From DASTCZ01 sp963704455 (GTDB taxonomy: Bacteria > Acidobacteriota > Terriglobia > Acidiferrales > UBA7541), in NCBI GenBank assembly GCA_963704455.1, contig OY969905.1:3596001-3660000 (forward strand): a stretch of 64,000 nucleotides of DNA, in the 5' to 3' direction. The notes beneath the pieces are model-generated. The model worked only from the letters and a program-made list of their open reading frames with translations. It had not been told where the DNA came from and made no database searches. The translations under genes were made by a program, and so were the position numbers. Below are positions 1 to 9,427 of the stretch, piece after piece. Numbering within the stretch: the stretch's first letter is position 1; every line of letters begins with the position of its first letter.

Positions 1-1
1 C

Positions 2-340
2 GCCGTTGCTGTTCTGGGCCTATTTCGTCTCGCCCCCTACAAAATCAGCCCACTCATATTTTTCGGGCCGTTTTGCATCCTGCTCGGCTATCTAATTCTC
101 CGATCAACTTTCCTGCCTCGATTCATTGGTGCGCTGATGGTATTGGCCGGTGTGGGCTGGCTGACTTATTTGTTCCCGTTCGCGAGCCATCTTTCCAATT
201 ACCTGAAGATCCTCGGCATCGTCGCGGAGGGATCGCTGATGCTATGGCTCATCGTGATGGGAGTGAACGACTCGAAGTGGGATGAGAAAGCAAGCCCTCG
301 CCTGCCTCGTCGCGCCCCACGCCCATTTCAGGTATCATAG
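2..340 (+). CDS. DUF4386-like membrane protein, C-terminal part
   Basis: The frame is open from the window edge to the TAG at 338-340, so only about 112 C-terminal residues are present. Hydrophobic segments alternate with short polar loops, including a stretch reading LILRSTFLPRFIGALMVLAG. This resembles the last two or three membrane helices of DUF4386 proteins, a multi-pass inner-membrane family of unknown function. The family call rests on this C-terminal pattern only. The last 15 residues are polar, arginine/proline rich and probably cytoplasmic. The start lies outside the window. Confidence 0.6.
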   Translation, partial: AVAVLGLFRLAPYKISPLIFFGPFCILLGYLILRSTFLPRFIGALMVLAGVGWLTYLFPFASHLSNYLKILGIVAEGSLMLWLIVMGVNDSKWDEKASPRLPRRAPRPFQVS

Positions 341-410
341 TTCAGGGAAATTCCCCCACAGTTTAGGCTCGGTTATAAGGCTGGTTCTGCAATAATCCCA
401 GCCGAAGCCG

Positions 411-416
411 AAGGAG
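411..416 (+). promoter_or_regulatory. Shine-Dalgarno for the purB TTG start
   Basis: AAGGAG lies six bases before the TTG at 423. There is no in-frame ATG between this site and the conserved N-terminus, so the site decides for a TTG start. Confidence 0.6.
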
Positions 417-422
417 CGCGCG

Positions 423-1727
423 TTGATCCCGCGTTACACGCGTAAGGAAATGGGCCGCGTCTGGAGCGAAGAAAACCGCTTCCAGAAATGGCTCGACGTT
501 GAAATCGCCGCCACGGACACCCTCGCCGAATCCGGCCAGGTCCCGAAGGATGCGGCGAAGCTCATTCGCGAACGCGCCCGCATCAACGTTCCGCGCATCA
601 ACGAAATCGAAGCCAAGGTCCGCCATGACGTAATCGCCTTCACCATGGTCGTCGGCGAATCCATCGCCGACCCCGCTGCCGCGCGCTGGCTCCATTACGG
701 CCTCACCTCAAACGATGTCGTCGACACCGCGCAGGCCCTGCTCATCCGCGAAGCATCCGCGCTCATCGAAACCGGACTCGCGCGGCTCGGCGATGTCCTC
801 GAAAAGCGCGCCCGCGAATTTCAGCACACGCCGCAAATCGGCCGCACCCACGGCATTCACGCCGAGCCCATCACCTTCGGCTTGAAGATCGCCACCTGGT
901 ACGCGGAGAATCGCCGCAACATCGAGCGGCTCCGCGCCGCAGCCGCGCAAATGGCCGTCGGCAAAGTCTCCGGCGCGGTGGGCAACGCCGCTCACCTCGG
1001 CGCCGATATCGAGCAGAAAATTTGCGCACGCCTCGGCCTCGCAACCGATTCCATCACCACGCAGGTCATCCAGCGCGACCGCCACGCGCAGTACGTCTCC
1101 ACGCTCGCCATCATCTCGGCGATGCTCGAAAAAATCGCGCTCGAAATCCGCCATCTCCAGCGCACCGAAGTCCGCGAAGCTGAAGAGCCTTTCGGCGGCG
1201 AGCAGCGCGGCAGCTCCGCGATGCCGCACAAGCGCAATCCCGTGAATTGCGAGCAGGTCTGCGGCCTTGCGCGCATCGTCCGCGCCAACAGCATCGCCGC
1301 GCTCGAAAACGTTGCGCTCTGGCACGAGCGTGATATCTCACACAGCAGCGTCGAGCGCATAATTCTTCCCGACTCCACCATCCTCGTGGACTACATGCTC
1401 GATAAAATGATCGGCATCGTCTCCGGCATGCGCGTTTTTCCCGAGCGCATGTTGCACAACCTCAATTCCACCGGTGGCCTCGTCTTCTCCGGCCAGCTCC
1501 TCCTCGATGCCGTCGAGGCCGGCGCCTCGCGCGACGAAGCCTATAAGTGGGTGCAGGAACACGCCATGGCCGCATGGGAAGGCGGCGCAACTTTCCGCGA
1601 ACGCGTCGCCGCGGATCCGCGCATCACAAAATTTCTCGACGCAAAGGCCATCGCCCGCGCCTTCGATCTCCATCGCCAGCTCCACGCCGTTGACGACATC
1701 TTCGCTCGCGTCTTCGCCTCGCAATAA
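423..1727 (+). CDS. purB: Adenylosuccinate lyase PurB
   Basis: The 434-residue protein has the fumarase/aspartase superfamily signature SSAMPHKRNP near residue 265 and the upstream TSNDVVDTAQA and GRTHGIHAEP motifs that build the active site. Family knowledge: it cleaves SAICAR to AICAR and adenylosuccinate to AMP, each releasing fumarate, as a cytosolic homotetramer. Its length matches the short bacterial PurB class (about 430 residues). Translation begins at TTG behind AAGGAG. No other purine gene is adjacent, so it appears to be a monocistron or the first gene of a short unit with the SRPBCC gene 34 bases downstream. Confidence 0.95.
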   Translation: MIPRYTRKEMGRVWSEENRFQKWLDVEIAATDTLAESGQVPKDAAKLIRERARINVPRINEIEAKVRHDVIAFTMVVGESIADPAAARWLHYGLTSNDVVDTAQALLIREASALIETGLARLGDVLEKRAREFQHTPQIGRTHGIHAEPITFGLKIATWYAENRRNIERLRAAAAQMAVGKVSGAVGNAAHLGADIEQKICARLGLATDSITTQVIQRDRHAQYVSTLAIISAMLEKIALEIRHLQRTEVREAEEPFGGEQRGSSAMPHKRNPVNCEQVCGLARIVRANSIAALENVALWHERDISHSSVERIILPDSTILVDYMLDKMIGIVSGMRVFPERMLHNLNSTGGLVFSGQLLLDAVEAGASRDEAYKWVQEHAMAAWEGGATFRERVAADPRITKFLDAKAIARAFDLHRQLHAVDDIFARVFASQ

Positions 1728-1761
1728 CATGTCTCAACGGACGAGATAAGGGAGGGCACCG

Positions 1762-2247
1762 ATGAACAACACCCAAAAATTAAAAATTACTACTCCAACC
1801 GAACGCGAGATCGCCATTGCCCGCACCTTTGATGCGCCGCGCCATCGCGTCTTCGATGGCTTGACCCAACCCGGCCTGGTCAAGCAGTGGTTGCTCGGCC
1901 CTCCGGGCTGGTCCATGCCAATTTGCAAGATCGATTTGAAAGTCGGCGGCGCATATCGCTTTCAGTGGAGTGGCCCGAACGGAGCCGGTATGGGGACGCG
2001 CGGCGTTTATCGCGAGATCGCGCCGCCGGAGCGGCTCGTTGCCACCGAGAGATTTGACGAACCCTGGTATCCCGGCGAGGCGATAATTACCTACGACCTG
2101 TTGGAGCAGGACGGCAAAACTACACTCACGCTCACGATATTTTATGAGTCGCGGGGGGCGCGCGATGCCGTTCTCAAAACCCCCATGGAACAGGGTATCG
2201 CTGCGAGCTATGACAATCTCGCGAAGCTGTTGGCTCAGATCGCATAA
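1762..2247 (+). CDS. SRPBCC / AHSA1-type domain protein
   Basis: The 161-residue protein has the layout of the SRPBCC (START-like) superfamily, AHSA1 branch. It opens with EREIAIARTFDAPRHRVFDG, has a central GPPGW and GGAYRF region, and ends in a helix rich in GIAASYDNLAKLL. These proteins form a helix-grip fold with a hydrophobic ligand cavity; the ligand is unknown. The start is ATG with GGAGG six bases upstream (1751-1755). It has no signal peptide and should be cytosolic. It follows purB closely, but a functional link is not evident. Confidence 0.85.
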   Translation: MNNTQKLKITTPTEREIAIARTFDAPRHRVFDGLTQPGLVKQWLLGPPGWSMPICKIDLKVGGAYRFQWSGPNGAGMGTRGVYREIAPPERLVATERFDEPWYPGEAIITYDLLEQDGKTTLTLTIFYESRGARDAVLKTPMEQGIAASYDNLAKLLAQIA

Positions 2248-2315
2248 CGCTCCGTAAACTTTGCGCGCAAGGACGAAGCCGCGTACTTTCAACGCTGCAT
2301 AGCGAGCCGCATATA

Positions 2316-2343
2316 TTGGTTCACCATATAAATATGTTAGAAT
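2316..2343 (+). promoter_or_regulatory. Candidate promoter of the first VWFA pair
   Basis: TTGGTT (2316-2321) and TAGAAT (2338-2343) are separated by 16 bases. If used, transcription would start near 2350. That excludes the upstream in-frame TTG (2316) and ATG (2334) as starts of the VWFA gene and favours one of the ATGs at 2352, 2364 or 2376. Confidence 0.35.
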
Positions 2344-2375
2344 CACGCATCATGCCCCGCATCATGCCCCCCATC

Positions 2376-4106
2376 ATGCGACGTTCCGCCGCAATCATAC
2401 TTGTCCTGGCGGGCGCGCTCCTCTCGTCGTTCCTGCTCGGCCAGAACAACCAAACCATCTCCGAAGACGAAATCCGCTGGGGCAGCCGCCCCTACGTCCC
2501 ACAACCCCTCAATGCCATCCGCGTGCAAACCAATGTTGTCCAGGTCCCCGTGGTCGTGCGGGATTCCAATGGCAAGGTCGTGGGCGGATTGAAGAAATCC
2601 GATTTCGAGCTCTTCGACAACGGGCATCAAGTTGAGATCGCTTCATTCAATGTTGAAAACGCACCGGGAGCGCCGGTTCCTGCGGCGAAGAAGGCTCAAG
2701 TTGTTGACACCAGTTTGCCGGACGCTGCGGTGCCAACGCCGGTTAATTCACCTCCACCGACTCCGCGATACATTGCGCTGTTCTTTGACGATACATCCAT
2801 GCGTATTTTCGACGTCGTGATGGCCCGCAAAGCGGCGGAAAGTTTTGTAAAGACAAACCTCAAGCCCGGCGACAAGATTGGAATTTTTACGACGAGCACG
2901 ACCGTCTCGCTGGATTTCACCGACAACGTGCCGAGACTCCTCGACACACTTGGAAAGCTTTTGTCGCATCGAAGGAAGGCCGACGGCGGAAGTATGTGCC
3001 CGATGAACCCGTATCAGGCATACGAGATCACACAAATCTACGATGTCCATTCAGATGCGTTGGATCTCGCGATGCACACACCCGGATGCCCTGGAAATGT
3101 CCACGATCTCATTAGTCTGGCGCAGAACATGATGGGCCAGGCTGAGCAATTTGCGCAGGACACGCTTGGCATCATCACCGACGTAATCCACTACCTCGGC
3201 AGAATGCCCGGACACCGGATGCTCGTGCTCGCGTCGTCTGGTTTTCTTACCCAGACTCTTGCGGATAAACAGGACAAAGTGATTGATCAGGCGTTGAATG
3301 CCAACGTAATCATCAACTCCCTCGACGCAAAGGGGCTTGTCGCTGAAGTTCCTAACATTGACGAAGACGGACGGCCCCTTGGGATGAGGGACAAGTGGCA
3401 GGCCTTGTTTAGCCAATTTGCAAGTGCCAATCGGGAATATCAGAACGACCCGCTCGCAATTCTGGCGGAAGGCACCGGCGGTAAGTTCTATCACAACCGG
3501 AATGATCTGGATGTTGGGCTGCGCGAACTGGCGTCTGCGCCGGACGTCAGCTACATACTTACGTTTTCTCCCGTGGACCTGAAAGTGAATGGAGCGGAGC
3601 ACTCGCTGAAAGTAAAGGTGGCCAATTCGCACGGCATGAACATTCAGGCGCGTCGGGGTTATATGGCGCCAAGTCCAAACGCAACGGAACCGGAAAAAAG
3701 GCAGCGCCGGCTGGATAGCGCTGTTCTTGACGCGGAGACTATCGGCGTATTGCCCGCGCAAGTCACAACCGAAACAACCACTTCTGCAACCGGTGGCGCG
3801 GTGCTAAAAGTCGGCATTCACGTGGATGCGAGCAAGCTTCCATTCCAAATGCAGGGCGATCGCAAAGTCGAACGGTTGATATTTATTACCGCGCTCTTCG
3901 ATGAGCACAATCATTTCCTCACCGGCGTTCAAGGAATCATGGATTTGCGATTGAAGAAAGATACGCTGGATATTATTTCAACTCAGGGCCTCGACGCGAA
4001 ACTTTCTTTACAAGCTCCCGCCGGTAACTACAGGTTGCGGCAGGTCGTCGAGGAAACCGGCGATGGTCGCATCACAGCAATCAGCCGGAGTATCCAGATT
4101 CAATAG
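2376..4106 (+). CDS. VWFA-related acidobacterial protein, paralogue 1
   Basis: About 576 residues starting MRRSAAIILV, with a signal peptide ending near LLGQN, so it is predicted to be exported. Two modules follow. The first is a beta-rich N-terminal part containing VPVVVRDSNGKVVGG and LKKSDFELFDNG. The second is a VWA-like domain beginning at PRYIALFFDDTSM, where the metal-site motif is DDTSM (residues 138-142) rather than canonical DxSxS. This is the layout of the TIGR03436 family, known mainly from Acidobacteriota and without an assigned function. Three ATGs in near-identical contexts (2352, 2364, 2376) are possible starts. I chose 2376 because it aligns with the start of the next paralogue. 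The gene is 26 bases from paralogue 2. Confidence 0.85.
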   Translation: MRRSAAIILVLAGALLSSFLLGQNNQTISEDEIRWGSRPYVPQPLNAIRVQTNVVQVPVVVRDSNGKVVGGLKKSDFELFDNGHQVEIASFNVENAPGAPVPAAKKAQVVDTSLPDAAVPTPVNSPPPTPRYIALFFDDTSMRIFDVVMARKAAESFVKTNLKPGDKIGIFTTSTTVSLDFTDNVPRLLDTLGKLLSHRRKADGGSMCPMNPYQAYEITQIYDVHSDALDLAMHTPGCPGNVHDLISLAQNMMGQAEQFAQDTLGIITDVIHYLGRMPGHRMLVLASSGFLTQTLADKQDKVIDQALNANVIINSLDAKGLVAEVPNIDEDGRPLGMRDKWQALFSQFASANREYQNDPLAILAEGTGGKFYHNRNDLDVGLRELASAPDVSYILTFSPVDLKVNGAEHSLKVKVANSHGMNIQARRGYMAPSPNATEPEKRQRRLDSAVLDAETIGVLPAQVTTETTTSATGGAVLKVGIHVDASKLPFQMQGDRKVERLIFITALFDEHNHFLTGVQGIMDLRLKKDTLDIISTQGLDAKLSLQAPAGNYRLRQVVEETGDGRITAISRSIQIQ

Positions 4107-4132
4107 CAGAGGGTGTTAAGATCCGACTGCGT

Positions 4133-5872
4133 ATGCGCCGCCTCATCCCCATTGCCGCCGTTGCTCTCTTGGCGCTCGTTGTGCCTGGTATGCTCGGCCA
4201 GAATTCCCCATCCCCCTCCGAAGATGAATTCCGCTGGGGGGCTCGTCCTTATGTTCCGCAACCTCCGAATGCCATCCGCGTCAAAACAAGCATCGTGCAG
4301 GTTCCCGTTGTTGTGCGCGATTCAAATGGCAAGGCCTTGCCCGGACTGAAGAAATCTGATTTCGAGCTGTACGACAACGGCCATCCGGTTGAAATTGCTT
4401 CTTTCGCCGTTGAAAACCAACCGGCAGAGCCCTTGCGCGCCTCGCAGCCGGTGCCGGTTGTGAACACCAATTTGGCGACAGCCGCTCCGCCACCTCCCGT
4501 GAATCCGCCGGCGCCAACTGCGCGGTACATCGCGCTGTTCTTTGACGATACGTCCATGCGCATGTTTGACGTGGTGATGGCCCGCAATGCAGCCACAAGC
4601 TTTGTGAAAACGAGCCTCAAGCCCGGCGACAAGATCGGAATCTTCACCACCAGCACGGATGTCTCGCTGGATTTCACGGACAACGTCCCAAAGCTTGTCG
4701 ATACAATCGGGAAAATTATCTCCCAACGGAAGAATGCGGGCGGCATGGGTGCCTCATGCGAATGGATGAATCCGTATCAGGCTTCCCTGATTGTTCAAAC
4801 CTACGATGTCCATTCCGATGCTCTGGATCTTGCCGGTGCGGAGGGTTGCGGCGACGTCCACATGATCATCAGCGCGGCGCAGAATATGCTCGGCCAGTCC
4901 GAACAATATGCGCAGGAAACGCTTGGCGTCATCACCGATGTACTTCATTATCTCGGCAGAATGCCCGGGCATCGCATGATGGTGCTCGCATCATCGGGGT
5001 TCCTCACGCAGACCCTCAGGGATAAACAGGACAAGGTCATAGACACTGCGCTGAATGCCAATGTGATCATCAATTCGCTCGATGCAAAGGGACTCGTCGC
5101 TGACGTTCTCGCAAGAGACGATGAGGGCCGGCCCGTTCCCATACCCCCTCAAGCCTCAAGGATGATCGCCCTATTTGACGAATTCAAGAGTGATAACCGG
5201 GAATATGAGAATGATGTGATGGCGATTTTGGCGCAGGGCACTGGCGGGAAGTTTTATCACAACCGCAATGATCTGGATGTTGGGCTGCGAGAGATGGCCA
5301 CAACTCCGGATGTCTCTTACTTGCTTACGTTTTCGCCTGTGAATTTGAAGGCCAATGGGTCGTCGCACTCGATCAAGGTCAAGCTTCCCAATACGCACGG
5401 CCTCAAGATCGAAGCGCGGCGCGGATATATGGCGCCAAGTCCGATCCCATCAGACGCGGAAAAGAAGCAGCGCAAATTGGATAAGGCTGTCCTCGCGGAT
5501 GACAATCCCGCCGCGCTCTCCGCGCAAGTCTCGACCGCGCCGGGAATTTCCGCCGACGGCAACCCCATTTTGAAAATCACGATTCACGTCGACGTAAGCA
5601 AGCTGCCCTATCAAACGCAGGGCGATCGCAAAGTCGAACGGTTGATTTTTATTACCGCGCTCTTCGACAACCAGAATCATTTTCTCTCCGGCGTGCAAGG
5701 CGTTATGGATCTGCGGCTGAAAAAAGATACGCTGTCAACAATTTCAAGCACCGGCCTCGACGCGAAACTCTCCATGCAGGCCCCTCCCGGAAATTACCGC
5801 TTGCGCCAGGTCGTCGAGGAAGTCGGCGATGGCCGCATGGCGGCGATGAACCGCAACATCCAAATCCAATAA
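4133..5872 (+). CDS. VWFA-related acidobacterial protein, paralogue 2
   Basis: A 579-residue secreted protein starting MRRLIPIAAVALLALVVPG, with a signal peptide ending near MLGQN. It is collinear with the preceding gene over its whole length: same RWGARPYVPQPPNAIRV entry, same LKKSDFELYDNG, same FFDDTSM in place of a DxSxS metal motif, same GTGGKFYHNRNDLDVGLRE, and same C-terminal end in IQIQ. The pair therefore looks like a recent tandem duplication. The function of this TIGR03436-type family is unknown. The close spacing suggests co-transcription with paralogue 1. Confidence 0.87.
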   Translation: MRRLIPIAAVALLALVVPGMLGQNSPSPSEDEFRWGARPYVPQPPNAIRVKTSIVQVPVVVRDSNGKALPGLKKSDFELYDNGHPVEIASFAVENQPAEPLRASQPVPVVNTNLATAAPPPPVNPPAPTARYIALFFDDTSMRMFDVVMARNAATSFVKTSLKPGDKIGIFTTSTDVSLDFTDNVPKLVDTIGKIISQRKNAGGMGASCEWMNPYQASLIVQTYDVHSDALDLAGAEGCGDVHMIISAAQNMLGQSEQYAQETLGVITDVLHYLGRMPGHRMMVLASSGFLTQTLRDKQDKVIDTALNANVIINSLDAKGLVADVLARDDEGRPVPIPPQASRMIALFDEFKSDNREYENDVMAILAQGTGGKFYHNRNDLDVGLREMATTPDVSYLLTFSPVNLKANGSSHSIKVKLPNTHGLKIEARRGYMAPSPIPSDAEKKQRKLDKAVLADDNPAALSAQVSTAPGISADGNPILKITIHVDVSKLPYQTQGDRKVERLIFITALFDNQNHFLSGVQGVMDLRLKKDTLSTISSTGLDAKLSMQAPPGNYRLRQVVEEVGDGRMAAMNRNIQIQ

Positions 5873-5920
5873 TCGCTGTTTCAAATTGGTTGTGCCAGTT
5901 TCTTGAATTTAATTTCCCTC

Positions 5921-5949
5921 TTGACACTCATTTGCTTGGGATGTACGGT
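5921..5949 (+). promoter_or_regulatory. Candidate promoter of the HD-GYP regulator
   Basis: TTGACA (5921-5926), a 17-base spacer and TACGGT (5944-5949). The -35 is perfect and the -10 is poor. It lies 87 bases before the response-regulator ATG. Confidence 0.35.
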
Positions 5950-6036
5950 GGCTTCCTCTTTTGAGTTCAGGGTCTCTTGTAATCAGAAGGATGTTGCCCA
6001 CCCCTCGACCCTGCCCAGCCCCCCGGTGGAGGAACT

Positions 6037-7026
6037 ATGTCGTTCTCCGATTCGCCGCCTACTATTCTTCTTGCTGATGACAATGCCGCCATCCGTGACA
6101 TGCTCGAGTGCATGTTGCGTGCCCAGGGATTTCGCGTCGTGTGCGCTGAAGATGGCGATCAAGCGCTCGGCATGGTCGAAGAACTTCGTGTGGACCTTGT
6201 GCTGATGGATGTGCTCATGCCGGGCCGCAGTGGATTCTCGGTTTGCCGCGAGATCAAATCGCGCGCCGAAACGCGCCTCATTCCTGTCGTGCTTATCACC
6301 GGGCTTGCGCATCCGGAAGATCGCGTCGTAGGCATTGAAAGCGGCGCTGACGATTTCATCCAGAGACCATTGCACCGCGAAGAATTGCTCGCGCGAGTGC
6401 GCTCGCTTCTCCGCTTGAAGCGATTCACCGACGAACTCGAGAGCGCGGAGACCGTGCTCTTCACCCTCGCGCGAAGCATCGAGGCAAAAGACCCTTACAC
6501 CGAGGGCCATTGCGATCGCCTCTCGCGTTACTCCGTCGCGCTCGCCGAACGCCTTGGTATATCCGAAGACAAATGCATCGCGCTTCGCCGCGCCGGAATC
6601 ATCCACGATATCGGAAAGGTCGCTGTCCCCGAACACATCCTCCTCAAGCCCGGCCCGCTCAACGAAGCCGAACGGCGCATCATCGAAACTCATCCCGTAA
6701 TCGGTGAGCGCATTTGCGCACCGCTGAAATCCTTCCGCGCGGTGCTGCCGATTATCCGGCATCACCACGAACGGCTGAACGGAACAGGTTATCCGGATCA
6801 CTTGCAGGGCGATGAGATCCCGTTGACGGCGCGAATCCTTCAGACCGTGGACATTTATGACGCGCTCACAACGGATCGTCCTTATCGCGCGGCGCTTACG
6901 AGCGATCATGCGTTTTCAATTATTCGAGAAGAATGCAGGAGGGGTTGGTGGGATGAGAGCCTCGTAAATGAACTGGAGAACCTGCTCACTGTTAAGCCGG
7001 AGCTAAAAGTCGTTTGCGTCGCGTGA
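6037..7026 (+). CDS. Response regulator with HD-GYP output domain
   Basis: The 329-residue protein has a CheY-like receiver (residues 8-125) with the acidic pair D14/D15 and phospho-acceptor D58 in LVLMDVLMPG. An HD-GYP domain follows (about 140-320) with HDIGKVAVPEH at 190-200, the HHE cluster at 242-245 and a GYP motif at 251-253. HD-GYP enzymes hydrolyse cyclic-di-GMP. Two deviations are visible: the conserved receiver lysine before the proline of beta5 is arginine (QRPLH), and the residue before GTGYP is asparagine rather than aspartate. No histidine kinase is adjacent. The start is ATG behind GGTGGAGG. It is convergent with efp (15-base gap). Confidence 0.92.
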   Translation: MSFSDSPPTILLADDNAAIRDMLECMLRAQGFRVVCAEDGDQALGMVEELRVDLVLMDVLMPGRSGFSVCREIKSRAETRLIPVVLITGLAHPEDRVVGIESGADDFIQRPLHREELLARVRSLLRLKRFTDELESAETVLFTLARSIEAKDPYTEGHCDRLSRYSVALAERLGISEDKCIALRRAGIIHDIGKVAVPEHILLKPGPLNEAERRIIETHPVIGERICAPLKSFRAVLPIIRHHHERLNGTGYPDHLQGDEIPLTARILQTVDIYDALTTDRPYRAALTSDHAFSIIREECRRGWWDESLVNELENLLTVKPELKVVCVA

Positions 7027-7041
7027 CATTTTCCGAGTGAT

Positions 7042-7602
7042 TTATTGTGCACGTTGAACGTAGCGCGCTTCGGTCGTGTCCACTTTGATTTTGTCGCCGT
7101 TATTGATGAATGGCGGAACGTTGATCGTCAGGCCCGTTTCCAATTTTGCAGGCTTCATCACCGCGCTCGCTGTCGCCTTCTGCAACGTAGGCTCGGTATC
7201 CACCACTGTGAGGTCCACCGTATCCGGCAGCGCCACGCCGATGGGCTTGTTCTCGTAGAACTCGATGTGCACCATCATTTCGTCCTTCAAATAGTAGACG
7301 GCGTCGCCGAGAATTTCAGGCGAGAGCGTGATCTGCTCGTAGTTCTCGGTGTTCATGAAGTGGTAGCCCTGCGCGTCACTGTATTGGTACTGGTGTTCGA
7401 TTTCGTCCACGATGGCGCGTTCGATGAATTCCTCCGCGCGGAACCGGTAATCAATGATGGAGCCGGTCTTGAGGTTGCGCATCCGGGTGGCCATCGCCGC
7501 GCGCTTGTTGCCGGGAGTGCGATGGTCCACGCTGAACACCACGAAGAGTTGCCCTTCGTGGACGATGATCATTCCGGGGCGCAGTTGAGTCGCCTTTACC
7601 AT
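7042..7602 (-). CDS. efp: Translation elongation factor P
   Basis: The 186-residue protein has the three-domain EF-P layout: an N-terminal KOW-like domain beginning ATQLRPGMIIVHEG, a central OB domain, and a C-terminal OB domain ending in the family signature region GLTINVPPFINNGDKIKVDT. EF-P enters the ribosomal E/P site and rescues polyproline stalling. The loop that touches the CCA end reads HRTPGNKRA, so the position modified in many bacteria (Lys34 in Escherichia coli, Arg32 in Pseudomonas) appears to be Asn32. Modification by EpmA or EarP type enzymes would not be possible at that residue. The start is ATG. Confidence 0.95.
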   Translation of the reverse strand: MVKATQLRPGMIIVHEGQLFVVFSVDHRTPGNKRAAMATRMRNLKTGSIIDYRFRAEEFIERAIVDEIEHQYQYSDAQGYHFMNTENYEQITLSPEILGDAVYYLKDEMMVHIEFYENKPIGVALPDTVDLTVVDTEPTLQKATASAVMKPAKLETGLTINVPPFINNGDKIKVDTTEARYVQRAQ

Positions 7603-7783
7603 TTCGAGCTCCAGTCTCTTTCGGGGTCAAACGGCAGGCGCGTTACAGCCGGCTGTTCGGGTCGCGCAGCGGAACCGCGGGACGCGTCCGCACGCGATGA
7701 ATCCTTATTATAGCCGCCCAGCGAAAACCGGGCAAACCGGCCCCTGAAGGGAACCTATCGCGTAACCTCGTCCTGAACCTCCT

Positions 7784-9295
7784 CTAGAATATCCGTACAA
7801 CTGTAAATCGATACCTACCCAAGCTCGTGCTTTGCGGCACGCAAATCAAGCAAGGGTATTTTCGCGGCAAAACTTGAAATGATGGCACTGGCGCGGCGGC
7901 GCTGGCGGATTTCGCGGCGGCCATGAGCTTTTCGATTTCGTCGGCGGAGCGGGGCAGGCGCTCGGTGAGCATTTTGTAGCCCGTCGCGGTGATGAGGACA
8001 TCGTCTTCGATGCGCACGCCGATTTTTTCTTCGGGGATGTAGATTCCCGGTTCAATGGTTACGACCATGCCGGGTTCAAGCACGCGGCCCGTGTCGCCTG
8101 CGTCGTGAACATCAAGCCCGATGTGGTGCCCGAGCCCGTGGATGAAATAGCGGTCGAGCGACTGGCCGTGCAAATCCTTGCCATGCGTCCTCATATATTC
8201 GCGCGCGATTTCGTAAAGGCTGTCCGGCCCATTGCCCGTCAAACGCATGCCCGGTTTGAGCGCGGCGAGCGCGGCATTCTGCGCGCCGTAAACAACGTCA
8301 TAGATTTGGCGCTGGCGCACTGTGAATTTGCCGTTCGCGGGAACAGTGCGCGTGATGTCCGCGGTGTAGCCGGAATATTGGCCGCCGACATCCATCACCA
8401 CGATGTCGCCATCCTCGATGCGCGCGCCGATCTTGTCATAGTGCAGCACGGTGGAATTGAAGCCCGCGCCGACGATGGGCGCGTAAGCTTCCATTTCGCA
8501 GCCGGCGGCGAAGTGGATGTCCTGCATCCGCGCGGCCACCTGATATTCGTAGAGTCCGGGCCGCATCATCTTGAACGCGGCGAGGTGCGCGTCCACGGAT
8601 GCATCAATCGCGCGCTGGAGAAAGGCAAGTTCGCCCGCAGATTTTATCTGGCGCATCGCGCCGATCTTGTCTTCGATTTGGACGAGCTTCACATCCGGCA
8701 CAGTTTTTGCGAGCCAGGCCTGCCAATTCTGGAAATGCGGATACCCAGCCGCGCTCGCTGGCGCGAGGATCGTGTAGAGCGAGGGAAAGAACTTCGCAAG
8801 CAGCTCGAGATCGGATGCAAGATTGTCAAACGAGCGGACTACGCTGTGTGCGCCATCGAAGCCGGTTTTCTCGCCGATGCCGGGGTCACCGGGACCCATG
8901 CGCGGGCCATTCCATCTCTCAAGCGCGAGATTGTGCGGACGGAGATAGAGGATTTCCGCGGGGCCCTTCCAGCCCTTCGCGGTGGCGGAATCCGGCACGA
9001 GCAGAAGCGCGGGGCCTTCTTCATTGTCGCCGGTTAGGTAATAAAAATTGTTCTCCTGATTGAAGACGTAGGCGTCGCTGGCGTTTTCTTTTCCTGTGTA
9101 GCCGAAGAGGACGACGGGCGCATCAACCTGCGCGCGGAGGCGGGCGCGGCGCGCGGCGTATTCGCTATTGGGTTCGCGCTGGCGGACTTGCGCGCCAACT
9201 GATCCGGCAGACACCGCGAGCGCGGCGGTGATCGCCAAAGCCGCAACGCAGCCTCTTGCCAAGCTCTTCATCAAACCTGCCCCGGCAATTCTCAT
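7784..9295 (-). CDS. Secreted Xaa-Pro aminopeptidase-like M24B metallopeptidase
   Basis: About 503 residues with an N-terminal hydrophobic signal (LARGCVAALAITAALAVSAG). It has an aminopeptidase P N-terminal domain (about 45-170) and a pita-bread M24 domain. All five metal ligands are visible: Asp in VVMDVGGQ, Asp in YTADITRT, His in HGLGHHIGLDVHD, Glu in TIEPGIYI and Glu in VRIEDDVLIT. Such enzymes remove an N-terminal residue preceding proline; export would place it in the periplasm. The C-terminus carries a non-conserved tail of about 30 residues after the usual end (KLMAAAKSAS). ATG at 9295 and GTG at 9304 are both possible starts. Confidence 0.88.
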   Translation of the reverse strand: MRIAGAGLMKSLARGCVAALAITAALAVSAGSVGAQVRQREPNSEYAARRARLRAQVDAPVVLFGYTGKENASDAYVFNQENNFYYLTGDNEEGPALLLVPDSATAKGWKGPAEILYLRPHNLALERWNGPRMGPGDPGIGEKTGFDGAHSVVRSFDNLASDLELLAKFFPSLYTILAPASAAGYPHFQNWQAWLAKTVPDVKLVQIEDKIGAMRQIKSAGELAFLQRAIDASVDAHLAAFKMMRPGLYEYQVAARMQDIHFAAGCEMEAYAPIVGAGFNSTVLHYDKIGARIEDGDIVVMDVGGQYSGYTADITRTVPANGKFTVRQRQIYDVVYGAQNAALAALKPGMRLTGNGPDSLYEIAREYMRTHGKDLHGQSLDRYFIHGLGHHIGLDVHDAGDTGRVLEPGMVVTIEPGIYIPEEKIGVRIEDDVLITATGYKMLTERLPRSADEIEKLMAAAKSASAAAPVPSFQVLPRKYPCLICVPQSTSLGRYRFTVVRIF

Positions 9296-9427
9296 AAGGT
9301 TCACGCTTCACCCCGGCGACTAGAATACCTGCGTTCGTTGCTCAAGCCCTCGATTGTAACTGATGCTGGATTGACCCGATTGTTTAATAGAAAAAGCGCC
9401 TGATTTTGGAACGCTATGATTCCAAAG

